This document shows, one piece after another, positions 30,583 through 41,400 of a stretch of DNA of 64,000 bases (position 1 is its first letter; every line of letters begins with the position of its first letter). The stretch lies in the NCBI GenBank assembly GCA_002077065.1, contig NAJO01000009.1:806001-870000 (forward strand), written 5' to 3'. The position numbers and the translations under genes were made by a program. The DNA comes from Cryoendolithus antarcticus (Eukaryota > Ascomycota > Dothideomycetes > Cladosporiales > Cladosporiaceae). The notes below the pieces were generated by a model. The model was not told the origin of the DNA, ran no database searches, and was given only the letters and a program-made list of their open reading frames with translations.

Positions 30583-32001
30583 ATGCGTCTCTTAAATGTA
30601 AGAAACTCAGTTCTTGAATGGTTCCCTGACCAGGTCCCATCCTACGCCATCGCATCGCACCGCTGGCTGAAAGAGGACGACGAGCCAACATATAGAGATG
30701 TTCGACTAGGTCGCAATACAGCCAAGCCCGGATTCCAGAAGCTCATTGGATTCGTGGCGCACATTCGGAGTCACTATCCTGACATTGGATGGCTGTGGAT
30801 AGATACCTGCTGCATCGACAAGTCGAACGCGTCCGAGCATCGCGATGCCCTTAACAGTATGTACGGCTGGTACAGCAACGCCAAAGTGTGTCTGGCGTAT
30901 TTGACAGACGTTTCATTCAGCTCTGACGACCAGGAGCTCGTGAACGATTTTTGCGACAGCTCTTGGTTCACTCGACGATGGACACTGCAGGAGCTCTTGG
31001 CCCCAAGCTTCGTTGTGTTCCTCTCGACTGAATGGAAAGAAATCGGATGCAAGGGAGCTGGACGGAGTCGGGGCTCACTCGGTCAGGTGGAGCGGGCTAT
31101 CAGTCGAGCCACGGAGATCCCAGTCCAGCTGCTGAAGGATCCTGGGCGGATTGGATCGGTCAGTGCGCTGGATATAGTGCGCTGGGCTGAAGAGCGGGAG
31201 TCGAGCCGGGAGGGAGACCTATGGTACTGCCTGTGCGGCCTCTTAGGCGCGTGGATCGACGCAAAAGGTGCTACAGCCGTGAGGATATCTGTGTTGAAGC
31301 GCCTGGAGGAGATTGGGCCCTTCCAAACTGGAGACGCAGCTAGGATCGCGAGTGAGCTTGACAGAGCGGACCAGAAGGCGCGGATACAGCAAGGCACCCG
31401 CGATACTCGGTCCACACAATCGGCCGTCGAAGGTGCTATCCTCAGTGCTGCCACCGGGGCGGCGCAGAGAGTGAGACAATCGCGAGATATTGCGGCGCTA
31501 CGTGGGTCGCGGGGTCCATCTTCAAGCCGAGCTGACGTTGAAAATCATGAGGATGCATCTGAAGATGATTCGCGGGACGTTTCTGAAGATGATGCCGACG
31601 ACAATGCATATACCTCTGACAACGACGACGATGTCGGAGAGGGTCCCAGTTCTATGCCACGCGAGGTGCCTATTGAGAGGCTGCGTGAGTTGTATCGGAA
31701 ACTGATCGACAAGGGATATACAAGTCAAGAGGCCAAAGCGTTGACTGTAAATTACAAAGCGACGGGGCGGCTCATTCCTACGCCGCGAGAGCGCAAGGAA
31801 GCGACTAGCGAGTCGCACACGACCGCGGCAGCCAGCATCCAAAGTCGAACGCCCAGAGTGCTCCCGACATCGCAGAGTTCCAGTCGAATCACAGGTCAAC
31901 GAGGAGCATCGCAGCGCGCAGTAGCAGATGCGGACGAAGTAGCCCAGTCTCGTGACTCCTTGGAACGCCGGATAGAGAGGATGCGTCTCCGCAGCGGGTG
32001 A
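30583..32001 (+). CDS. HET-domain protein 3
   Basis: A single exon of 472 residues from MRLLNVRN. The HET domain has SYAIASHRWL, TYRDVRLG, WLWIDTCCIDKSN, ALNSMYGWY, WFTRRWTLQELLAP and GDLWYCLCGLL. The block equivalent to GANYGEGSKRA in the other two proteins is altered to IDAKGATAVRI, losing the usual YGEG. An acidic, disordered stretch (about residues 315-360) follows. The clearest copy of the shared C-terminal module comes next, LRELYRKLIDKGYTSQEA then YKATGRL, with a basic tail after it. It is a paralogue of HET genes 1 and 2 but more diverged. Confidence 0.86.
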   Translation: MRLLNVRNSVLEWFPDQVPSYAIASHRWLKEDDEPTYRDVRLGRNTAKPGFQKLIGFVAHIRSHYPDIGWLWIDTCCIDKSNASEHRDALNSMYGWYSNAKVCLAYLTDVSFSSDDQELVNDFCDSSWFTRRWTLQELLAPSFVVFLSTEWKEIGCKGAGRSRGSLGQVERAISRATEIPVQLLKDPGRIGSVSALDIVRWAEERESSREGDLWYCLCGLLGAWIDAKGATAVRISVLKRLEEIGPFQTGDAARIASELDRADQKARIQQGTRDTRSTQSAVEGAILSAATGAAQRVRQSRDIAALRGSRGPSSSRADVENHEDASEDDSRDVSEDDADDNAYTSDNDDDVGEGPSSMPREVPIERLRELYRKLIDKGYTSQEAKALTVNYKATGRLIPTPRERKEATSESHTTAAASIQSRTPRVLPTSQSSSRITGQRGASQRAVADADEVAQSRDSLERRIERMRLRSG

Positions 32002-32162
32002 TAGTATTCAACACGACTTGCTCGAGCAATCACGGCCCAAATTTCTTCGCCTCTCATGGTCGAGGGCTGTGTTCAGGGTATTTTGGGCGCGTTCATATCG
32101 GTATAGCCTTGGGGCCCTGGGTCTTGTGCACGCGTAGACCGAGTTCGACTAAAGCTCCTCGA

Positions 32163-32871
32163 TCAGATGCGCAGCGCGTCATATTCCTCATCTTGCGGGA
32201 ACCTGCACATCGTGACTCTGTCAGCGCATATGCCCGGGATCATTCCACTTGCGCCGGTGTAGTGCCACTCACCCCAAATGAAACCTCCCACACCTCCCCC
32301 ACTCCAACCCCGCCCCCTCCCCCGTCTCAAACTCCTCCACCCGTCCCCCAACCCTCTTATCATCACTCAAAAAACAACACTGCAATCCCTCTCCACTAAC
32401 GCCCTTCTGCCACCCGGGGAAACAGAACCCAAAAATCGTCCCGCTTACATCCCACAGCGTAGCCTGCTGCGTGGAAATGTATTTAAACCTCCCCTTTACG
32501 CGGAACGGCAAGGGTGTGTTCTTCCCATCTTTCCATAACACTTCTTTCACTTTCTCCCCGCTCGTGCCGATTGGTGGATGCACGCGCTGGGAGGGTTGGA
32601 AAACTGTGACGGTTGTGTAGGGCATGGTGTCTTCTTTATCTGCTCTTGTCACTGCGCCAGAGGGGTCTATACTGTAGGCCACGCTATCGATCTGTATCAT
32701 GTCGTTCGGGCGGGTGGAAGGAGGATCGTCTTCGTCGAGCTCGAAATAGCCTATGCCGTGCGTGCCGTGGTTCGTGAGGAAAGCTACGGGTGGGCCGCCG
32801 TCGCGGAGACCGGCGGTGTACGCGGAGAGCAGGGAGTATTGGTAGATGTCATTGGGTATTGAGGGGGCCAT
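32163..32871 (-). CDS. Acetolactate decarboxylase-like protein lacking zinc ligands
   Basis: Two exons, 32273-32871 and 32163-32202, give 212 residues. The 70-nt intron (GTGAGT...CGCTGACAG...TGCAG) adds the terminal FPQDEEYDALRI. The fold is that of alpha-acetolactate decarboxylase: IYQYSLLSAYTAGLRDGG near the start, NHGTHGIGYFE, DSVAYSI, then KGRFKYISTQQAT, SGTIFGFCFP and GGRVEEFE. In bacterial enzymes the zinc is held by two histidines in a HxHF motif and a third in GGHV. Here the equivalent segments read GLQCCFLSDD (residues 162-171) and GGRV (175-178), so all three histidines are replaced (Q164, C166, R177). Decarboxylation of acetolactate to acetoin is therefore unlikely by the usual mechanism. 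There is no targeting signal. Confidence 0.8.
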
Positions 32872-33596
32872 TTAGGACTATGAAGGCCTGACAGCCGGAA
32901 GATATTCAGGGGAGATGGCAGAAGACGCAAGCTTTACGAAGTGATGAATGTGGAGATGGGTGATGAGATGATGGTCATGTCGCTACTTACTATGTACGCT
33001 CTTCTATCATCGAGCGTACGATATGCTGATTCGAAGTGCATGCAGCTGCTTTCTAGCTGCAGTGTTAGATCGCGGGATGCAGTCGAAGCGGAGCCGATCA
33101 AAGCCCAAGTCCGAAATCGCTCGGGTTTTGCCAAGCATACTATAGTCACGTGCCAATTTACTGTATTGATCGCAATGAGGTTTCTTCAACTAGCAATCCG
33201 TAATTTTGAGAGTGCATCACAGTGAACAACGTCGGAAAGTCGGGACGCTCGCCGAAAGGCGGTAGTCTGCTTCGTCGAAGACAGGTAATCGGTACGCGAC
33301 CCAAGATGCAATGCGAACCGCCAGAATTGCACAGCAGCAAGCCGACCAGGGCTCAGTAAGATCGCATGTGCGCCGTGTCGCAGCAGTAGCGGATCTGCAC
33401 TCATCCGTATCAAAACGTGCTCGTGACACAGCGGCGAAGCCCAATCTCTGCTTGAGCATTGTGTCACCAGTGCGAGATGACAAAGCGGAGGTAGCATTCG
33501 GGTCATTGCACAGAGACCGGCAGTTCTCCTCGTTGAGGTCGCACCCGCACCAGAGACATCGCCATCGCTAGCGTCCATGTCGAGAGTCGCACAACC
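32872..33596. other. Intergenic, no gene seen
   Basis: About 725 nt between the acetolactate-decarboxylase-like gene and the 3' end of the seryl-tRNA synthetase gene. No recognisable coding or RNA feature. Confidence 0.45.
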
Positions 33597-35096
33597 TCAT
33601 GTCTTGCCCTTCGGACCGATTACCATCATATCCTCTGGCATCCACTTCCTCAAACACTCTGGTACGACCACAACACCCTCTGCCTCTCGCCAGCCATTCT
33701 CGAGCACAGCAGCAAGAATTCTCGGTACCGCAAGCGCAGTCCCATTGACTGTATGCGGCCAACCAGGCTTTGTTGAGGGAGGAGTCTTGACTCTTGTGCC
33801 CAATCGACGGGTCTGATAGTCCGTGCAGATTGATGCGCTCGTGACCTCACCGTAGCCGTCGTCGATGGCAATCCGCGATGGGAAAAATGCCTCGATATCG
33901 ATCTTGCGTGTTGCGCTGGCGCCGAGATCGGTGGTGGGCATTTCGAGTATGCGTGCGTGGAGGCCGAGAGCGGTGAGAATATCGGTTTGGATGGCGAGCA
34001 TTTCTTCGAAGACTTGGTCGGTTTGGGAGTCGCTGTCGTCTTCCGTGCCGAAGCGATTGCTGCCTTCTGCTGCTGGTGGAGGGAGTGTCCATGCGAACAT
34101 CTCGACTTTCGTGAATTCGTGGACGCGATAGAGACCCTTTGTGTCAACGCCTCGAGCTCCAGCTTCAGCGCGATAGCAGCGTGAGGGTCCGATGAATTTG
34201 AGAGGCAGATCACTAGCATGTAGCGTCTTATTGGCTTGCGAGCCCGCGAAAGGGATCTCTGCAGTCCCGGCCAACACTAACCCTGGCTTGTCCGAGTCTT
34301 GCGCGATGTTGTAGATCTGAGTCTCGCCGTTCTGGTCTCGTGGCATGAATCCACAGGCGTTGGCGATATGACTGTAGACAAGACTGGGAGGTGTCATGAC
34401 CTTCCAGCCTCGCTTTATGGCCACTGACAGCGCAAATTGTATGAGAGCTTGCTCAAGCAGAGCTGCTTCGTTCTTGAGAAAGTACCAGCCCCAACCACTC
34501 GTCGTCGCACTGGCCTCGAAGTCGAGCAGGTCAAGGTCTTTGCCAATATCTACATGACTCTTTGCTGCACTCTTTGAGACCACCGGCGGTTCGGTCCCAT
34601 TGATATGACCGACTGCCTTCGGCTGCTCGCCAACTGGCGTGCTCAACGAGCTGAGATTGGGCAACTCCAACGCCAGCTGATCCATTTCCACCTGCGCATC
34701 CTTCTCGAGCCGCTCGATCTCTGCCAACTCTGTCTTCATAGACTTGGCTTCTGCCACCAGCTCATCCCGGCTGCTCGTCTCTCCCTTCGTAGCCCGCCGT
34801 ATGCCCTTCTCGACCGCATTGCTTTTCTGTCTCAGCTCCAGTGCATCTCGCTGACGCTTCACGAGTTGCTCATGAAGCTCGAGTATGCGCCATCCGTTCT
34901 TGCTCACATGAGCATAGTTGCGATCTATGGCATTCTGTTCGTACAGCCCGGGACTCTGGCGGATGTGCTTCGTGTCAAGTATCGGCTTGGGCGCGAATGA
35001 TGGGAGCGTGTAAGGCCGGTCGTGCTTCACGTTGCGATCAATGGTTCGAGCATATGGAGCGACACGGCGACATGTCCGCAGCAGTGAGGGCTGCAT
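33597..35096 (-). CDS. DIA4: Seryl-tRNA synthetase, mitochondrial
   Basis: A single exon of 499 residues. It charges mitochondrial tRNA-Ser with serine. The N-terminus is basic and free of acidic residues for the first 19 positions (MQPSLLRTCRRVAPYARTI), consistent with mitochondrial import. A coiled-coil tRNA-binding arm spans roughly residues 60-140. The class II core shows motif 2 (FIGPSRCYRAEAGARG then YRVHEFTKVEMF) and motif 3 (NGTALAVPRILAAVLENGW). TAEIPFAG is the serine-site segment. Length and layout match fungal mitochondrial SerRS. DIA4 is the yeast name for this enzyme. Confidence 0.93.
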   Translation of the reverse strand: MQPSLLRTCRRVAPYARTIDRNVKHDRPYTLPSFAPKPILDTKHIRQSPGLYEQNAIDRNYAHVSKNGWRILELHEQLVKRQRDALELRQKSNAVEKGIRRATKGETSSRDELVAEAKSMKTELAEIERLEKDAQVEMDQLALELPNLSSLSTPVGEQPKAVGHINGTEPPVVSKSAAKSHVDIGKDLDLLDFEASATTSGWGWYFLKNEAALLEQALIQFALSVAIKRGWKVMTPPSLVYSHIANACGFMPRDQNGETQIYNIAQDSDKPGLVLAGTAEIPFAGSQANKTLHASDLPLKFIGPSRCYRAEAGARGVDTKGLYRVHEFTKVEMFAWTLPPPAAEGSNRFGTEDDSDSQTDQVFEEMLAIQTDILTALGLHARILEMPTTDLGASATRKIDIEAFFPSRIAIDDGYGEVTSASICTDYQTRRLGTRVKTPPSTKPGWPHTVNGTALAVPRILAAVLENGWREAEGVVVVPECLRKWMPEDMMVIGPKGKT

Positions 35097-36084
35097 TGAG
35101 CAGAATACGCTACAAGGTACAAATGGCTCGAATGCAAAGCCTATGGGGGGGTGTTAAACAGCAATCACGACCCCAATGCTCGGGCATGCATTCGGTCTAG
35201 CGCCAGGTCACGCCAACTTAAGACAATTCTGTACCGCCGTGGCGGAAACGGTTTCCTTGCAGTGAAGAGGATATAGAGCTTCAAAGCTTCCAGCGTGACG
35301 GGTCAACTTGGACGCTACATTGGTGCGGAACTTGAAGTCTTCGAGTTCACAACAACGGTAGAGAACAACTTCTTTGTATCGAATGCGAGGCATACACGAA
35401 CATGCCCGCCAAGCGACCCTCCGTGGTGCATCGGGTGCTTGCAGGTGGGGGTGGCGCATCGAATTCCCTCGACTCGCGCTCACGGCAATCGTAGCGCTGC
35501 TCAACACGCGCTGATAGCATGAGCGCCCTCAAGTCTATCCGTGGCATCACAATCAATAATACCACAGCATCAATCTCAAATACATTATCGACCGGCTCTG
35601 ACGGCTCGAATGGATATCGCGAAATGCCATCACTCTCGGGACCGTTATCTGCCGCCCACAGGCTATTTCTACGAGCTACGCGGCTGTGGCTTGCATGCGC
35701 CGAGCACTCGTTATCGGCGCCAACATGTGAAGGATACTGTCTTGTGATACCGCACGCTGTCCTGCGACTTCACAGCCTCTTGAGGATTGGATGCTCCTCT
35801 GGAAAGCATTGTGCTCAGCGAATTCGAACATTCACAATCAATCAAAGCGAGGCTCTCGACAGCAGCGATACTCGGCACTGACCGCCAGCTCGGCATCTGC
35901 TTTTGATAAAGCCGAGACACTCGACTCGACAACGGCACTTCACCGTTGAGGCCGACCAACACATCGATCAATCAGCAACAGCAAGCATCCAGCAAACTGC
36001 GCACACCCCAGCATCCAGCTCGGCCCTCTTGGGCTGAGCTCGCAAGTCACGACTGCGACAATATCCGCCCACCTCATCGCAAGA
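35097..36084. other. Divergent intergenic region, no gene seen
   Basis: About 990 nt between the starts of the SerRS gene (minus) and the rhodopsin-like gene (plus). Frames are short and without motifs. Confidence 0.45.
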
Positions 36085-37803
36085 ATGCTCTGGTCCTCCG
36101 CTCCCCCGGAACCGCGCACGAGACTCGAGAACTGGCCTACACTCCTGTACTCCTGGTGGGCGACTTCCTTCGCCGCCGTCGTAATCCTCACACGCCTGTC
36201 TGGGCGCAAAGTACGAAGTAATGTTCTTTTTCGAGAAGACTGGATTATGCTCTTCGCTCTCATACCGCTCTTCATAAGGATGGCGTTCATACACGTCGTG
36301 CTGGTATATGGCACGAACAACGTTGCGACGGAGGGAGTGACGTACACGGCGTTGCAGATTGAGCATAGGGTGATGGGGAGTAGGCTGGTGCTTGCAGCGA
36401 GGATATGGTATGCCGTGTTCATCTGGATGAGCAAGTGGGCTGTGAGCGAGTTCTTGAAGAGGATTACGATCCAGATATGGCGGCCGAGCTACGAGAGGGT
36501 GTTGTTCGGGATACGGGTCTTTCTGGGTTTGACCTTGATCGCGGTGATTATCGCGACGCTGGGGGAATGCCGGCCCATTGATCATTACTGGCAGATTGTG
36601 CCGGATTCTGGTGCGCAGTGCAGGCAAGGCTTTGCGCAGTTGATTACTATGGGGACTGCGGACATCATCACTGACATTCTGCTTATCGTCTTCCCGATTC
36701 CGATAGTGCTGCGATCGGGGCAGACGTGGCGGCGGAAGGTGCAGCTCGTGCTGTTGTTCAGCACATCAGTGGCGCTGATAGTCATCACCGGCATGCGCAT
36801 GCCCGAGGTTATCGCGCGACACGGGCGACAGCAATACCGCACCGTATGGGCTTCCTCCGAGATCCTAGCCTCGGCGTTCGTGTCGAACTTCGTGATCATT
36901 GGATCGTTCTTGCGAGATAAAGGCACGAAGAAGAACAAGTACCGCTCGACCAGCGTGTCGGACTCGATTGAACGTGGTCCATCGGTACGAAGAGTGCTAA
37001 CGCAGGAGCGTCCCGGTGATGAGGATGAACTCTTCTTCAGAGACATGGGCTACCGGATACCTGCGCATCTTCGAGATGAGCCGGAGAGTTCAGTGCGGAT
37101 GGCTCCTGCTGCTCTTCCAGCGGTTGTGAGCTCGCCGTTCCTTGGTCGAGAGTCCGAGAACGAGCGACCAGCGGCGTCGAGCAGCTCAGCAGTCGATGAA
37201 GCGATTGAGCATCCCGCAAACGACGATCTACCTCAGCCCTCGCCCGCCCTCTCGAACGGCACCACAAAGAAAAGCGTCTCCTTCTTCGACGTCGGCGGCC
37301 TACTCGAATCTCAGCCCCCTTCCCCAACGGACACCCGTTCCCGCGCCACCACACTTCTCAGCACAGGCAATGGCACAGCGCAATCTGTAGCCTACGATTT
37401 CGCTCCCGCCACCCCATCACAGTCTCGACGGGGCTCGCATGCTTTCATGGCTGATATTGGCGGGATGCCGAGTCCAGGCTTTGCGGGAGCGAATGGAGGA
37501 CCGCGAAGAGGGAGTTTGCCGGGTGGACGGACCAGGAACGGTGCGCCGATTGGAGTGTTGGGGCCGATGTTGGAGAGGCAGGAGACGCACATGAGTTTGC
37601 AAGATGCTGGAGGCCTGTTGGGAGGGACGAGCAGTGCAGCTCTGACAGAGCATGCAACAGCTTCCTCTAGCATGACGGCGATGGCAGCTGATCGAATTCG
37701 TTCGCCACAGCCGTCGACGGTTGCCACTGCTGCGCCTGTTGTTCGGCGAGGCGGAGGCTACGAGGAAATGGAGTTCGGTGATGCGGGAGGCTTGTTGAAG
37801 TAA
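36085..37803 (+). CDS. Fungal rhodopsin-like seven-transmembrane protein
   Basis: A single exon of 572 residues. The first 290 residues form about seven hydrophobic helices with features of the fungal rhodopsin-domain family: an early YSWWATSFAAVVILTRL helix, REDWIMLFALIP, RIWYAVFIWMSKWAVSEFLKR, a CRPIDHYW loop with a later AQCRQG, and TADIITDILLIVFPIPIVL. The last helix is followed by a long Ser/Pro/Gly-rich cytoplasmic tail. That tail contains two similar pieces, FFDVGGLLESQ and EFGDAGGLL, and an internal SLQDAGGLL. The family includes many uncharacterised plasma-membrane proteins; a retinal-binding lysine is not expected. Ligand and role unknown. Confidence 0.85.
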   Translation: MLWSSAPPEPRTRLENWPTLLYSWWATSFAAVVILTRLSGRKVRSNVLFREDWIMLFALIPLFIRMAFIHVVLVYGTNNVATEGVTYTALQIEHRVMGSRLVLAARIWYAVFIWMSKWAVSEFLKRITIQIWRPSYERVLFGIRVFLGLTLIAVIIATLGECRPIDHYWQIVPDSGAQCRQGFAQLITMGTADIITDILLIVFPIPIVLRSGQTWRRKVQLVLLFSTSVALIVITGMRMPEVIARHGRQQYRTVWASSEILASAFVSNFVIIGSFLRDKGTKKNKYRSTSVSDSIERGPSVRRVLTQERPGDEDELFFRDMGYRIPAHLRDEPESSVRMAPAALPAVVSSPFLGRESENERPAASSSSAVDEAIEHPANDDLPQPSPALSNGTTKKSVSFFDVGGLLESQPPSPTDTRSRATTLLSTGNGTAQSVAYDFAPATPSQSRRGSHAFMADIGGMPSPGFAGANGGPRRGSLPGGRTRNGAPIGVLGPMLERQETHMSLQDAGGLLGGTSSAALTEHATASSSMTAMAADRIRSPQPSTVATAAPVVRRGGGYEEMEFGDAGGLLK

Positions 37804-38484
37804 GGGCGTGGTGTTAGTGCATTGCGTGGGGATTGGGTTGCATTTTCTTACGATACCCATCATGGTTGTGATATTGATATAGTGGCATCTGAATAGCGCG
37901 GACGCGATTGTTAAACAGCACAGTAGATCAGTTCCGAAGAGAGTGTTAAACTCTCTGTGCATCTACTGTTGGAGGCATGCGCAGATGGGACTAAAGCAGG
38001 CAGCGTCTCGCCGGATGGCATTTCATGTGTGGTGATGCCGTCGCAATCGACTTTTGCGTGACACCCATATCCATCCTTACCTACGAATGATACTCCTTGC
38101 TTGTCTTCGTCTGAAGTGCAGGGAAGTGGCTTGAAGGCCAGATTGTGGGGAAGAGGCAAGCGATGGACTCCGCATGTCGGAAAAGTAGGCGCGAGTCATG
38201 CACACATAAAGTTGACGAACCTCACACACCCTCGCTCCTTCCTCTACCATCATCACGAACATGTCTTGTTGATCTTGCCTCACGACCGCCGTTCGTCGCG
38301 GGGTCACGCGCCCAACAACAACAAACTTCCTGCCGCGAACTGTTCTCACACCGAACACCCAGCACAACATCGACTTCGCACATTGGTTATCGCACCCGCA
38401 TTCATCTAGCATCCGGATATTCCACTACGAGCACCACCCACCACTCACACACAACACACTGCACACACTCAAGAACACAACACA
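37804..38484. other. Intergenic with CA-rich leader, no gene seen
   Basis: About 680 nt. The last 50 nt before the ATG at 38485 are a CA-rich, G-poor run (CACACACAACACACTGC and similar), typical of a fungal 5' UTR with a CACAATGG start context. No coding pattern otherwise. Confidence 0.45.
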
Positions 38485-41400
38485 ATGGCTCCCTCCACGC
38501 GTTCTAAGAGAGGCAGCGAGCAGCTCTCCGCTCCACCGCCAGCAACAACCCGCCGCAACACCCGCGCCGGCTCTCGCGCTGTCTCCGAGACGCCGTCAGT
38601 GACTGCTGCCACCGTCGCCGGCATCCTCGACCAGCAGAAAGGCAAGATGCCCGTCGCTAAGCCGCGCACCACACGCGCATCCTGCAACACCTCGCGCCAG
38701 AACTCTGAGGCGCCGTCTATCACTACTGCCAATGCTGCTGAGGTTGGCAGCATCAATACTGCGACTGCGGCGGATGTTGCGAGTATGAATAGCAAGAACT
38801 TCAAGACTACGTCGCGTGTCACGCGTAGCAGCTCGCGTAATAATTCGAGGGCGGGGAGTGAGGTGCCGCTTGAGGCGCTTGCCACGATCTCGAATGCCAA
38901 GACCACTCGCAGCTCCTCACGCAACAACTCCAGCGCTAGCATTGAGGTGCCCGAGGCTATGGAGATCAATGAAGTTACTACTACCACCACTGTCAAGACC
39001 AAAACTGCCGCACATGCTACCACCCGCGTCACTCGCAGCAGCTCCCGCAACAGCTCCTGCGCTGGCTCCGAGCGTCCCTCCTCGGCTGGTCAGGACGTCA
39101 TCACAGTCTCCAACGCTACAATCACCAAGCGCAAGACTCGTGCCGGCTCTGTCACTTCGATTGACGATACCGGAGGTGACACTCTCAAGGGCAATGGCAA
39201 AGGGGCTAAGCGCCCCAGAGTCGGCCACCGCACCTTTGCCAAGATGGACGACATCACGCAGTACGGCTTGAGCTACGGCAAAGATTACATCGAGCCAAGC
39301 ATCGAGCAGCACCTTCCTGTCGAGGCTTCGATTGAGGACTACCAGGCCAAGCGCTTTGGTCCGCCCGAGCATCTGGTGAAAGATGCGAAGGACCGTGCAA
39401 AGGGCTCCTCGCAGCAGAAGGAAAGGAGCTTCGGCAATGAAGGGTTGATCAAGCTCGGCGATGCTTCGCAGCCGCTCGACCAGGAAGAGGAGGTCATGGA
39501 GCGGTTGGAGGCGTTGGACGAGGTGGGGAGGCTGGCTATGGCGAGGGGCCGGGCGGAGCTGGATGACGATGCGGACATGATCGCGGAGTTTGAGAGGGGG
39601 TCGGAGGAGGACAAGGAGAAGGAGCTCACGGAGCAGAGTGCAGCGGCAGAGCAAGAGTCGAACGCCACGTCGCAGAGTGAGGCGTCCGCTGAGCCAGAGC
39701 TGGGCGTGCAGCAGGAGCAGGACGCGTCATCGTACGGGAGTCAGCAAGAGCAGGAGGAGGTGTCGCCGCAGCTGCAAGATCTGCCGTACGAGGAGGTGGC
39801 TTCGCAGCAAGACGCCTCATCGCCGCACTTACAATCCGCCGAGACTGAGCAGTCAACACAGCATACTCCGCAGGCCACTCAGCAGGAGCAGTCCACGTCG
39901 CCAGCACACATCCAGTCTGTCGAGAAAGAGCAGTCGCCAGAGCACATCCAGCAGCAGCAGTATATCTCGCCGCCGCTCGAGCGCCCCGTCGAGCACGATG
40001 ACTCCCCGCCTCGTACCACGCGCACGAAGCAGTTGCAGGCCTCACAAGAGCAGCAGAGCCAGCAGGATCAGCACGGGTCTTCGGAAATATACAAGCCCTA
40101 CAAGACACACAGGAATGCGAACTGGGCGACACCCCGCCCCCAGCGCAACACCTACAAGAATCCCTACCTCGGCACCGGCAACATCAAGCCGGTGCGCCGC
40201 AAGCCCTCGTTCGAAGAGCAGAAGGAGATTGACGCCGCCGCCGCGAGGCTGCGCGCTGAGCAGGCCCTCGATCTCCAGAGGTCTCCGCTCCTCAAGCCTA
40301 AGAGGCTGAGGACGCTGGTCAGACGTTCGGAGCAGGAGGAGCAGGAGTTCTCGCTACTTGATGAGCAGCCGGATCAGAAGAGCACGTCGACATATCGGAG
40401 CACTAGTATTCTCCGTAAGAAGGCGTTGCAGGATGAGATTGCTGCATACAAGGCGAAGAAGGAGAGGGAGGCTGCTGAGGAGGCTGAGCATGCTGAGGCT
40501 GAGCGTGTACAGGCGGAGCGCGACGTTGCTGAGCAGTCATCCGACCAGGCGCCGGCAGGCTCGCCCCATGAGCATACGCCATCCAACAAGCAAGTCACCG
40601 TCACTAACGGTGAGCACGAGAACGACGATGTCGACTACACCAGCACTCCCATGCCCGCGGAGCCAAAGGCTGTCGGTTATCTCAGCGGCCTCGGCCTCGG
40701 CAACCTAGTGAGCGCCGCGTCGCCCTGGAAGATCACATCACGCCTCTCTTCACTATTCTCGCCAGCGAAGAAGCCAGCACCAACGAAAATTGAGAAGGCA
40801 ACCACGCCGGCTACTAAGACACGCATTGCCAAGCAAAAGCTGATTCAAAAGGGCAAGTTGTCGTCTGATCAGGCTGCGCAGCAGCAAGAGTCATATCGCG
40901 ATAAGAAGGTGCAGGCGCAGAGTGAGGGCCCGCAAGAGCGCGATCAGCAGATGTCTAGCATCGCACAGCCTGTGGTGCGCAGACATGGCGGTATCAGTGG
41001 AGTCAATCATTACGGCTATGACGAGAGTGACTTCTCGAGCGATGTCACCGATATCGAAGAGGAGGGCGAGCACTACCAGCGTCCAAAGGACGGGATAGAT
41101 GAGGACATGGCCAGCGGCCGGGACCTCACGCCAAGGGCCGCCACACACCGCAAGCCACGCGTGGAGAGCGAAAATGACGACGACATGCAGTCGACGCCTA
41201 AGCCCCCCAAGCAAGGCAACCAAGCACCTGAGGTCAACACAGACGCCGTCAAGCAGACGCGTCAACGCTATGACCTCGACACGATGGACTTCCCCGAGAC
41301 GAGCAACGACAGCAATGGCTTCCAGCCTATGCGTCGCGACCAGATGAGTGCCGGAGACCGCTTCGCTGTCAAGCAGGCCGTCTATCACGGCATCAAGCGC

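Noticed and set aside
36085..37803. Rhodopsin-like protein as a light sensor
   Set aside because: It belongs to the fungal-specific rhodopsin-like membrane family rather than bacteriorhodopsin-type opsins; no retinal-lysine motif is apparent.
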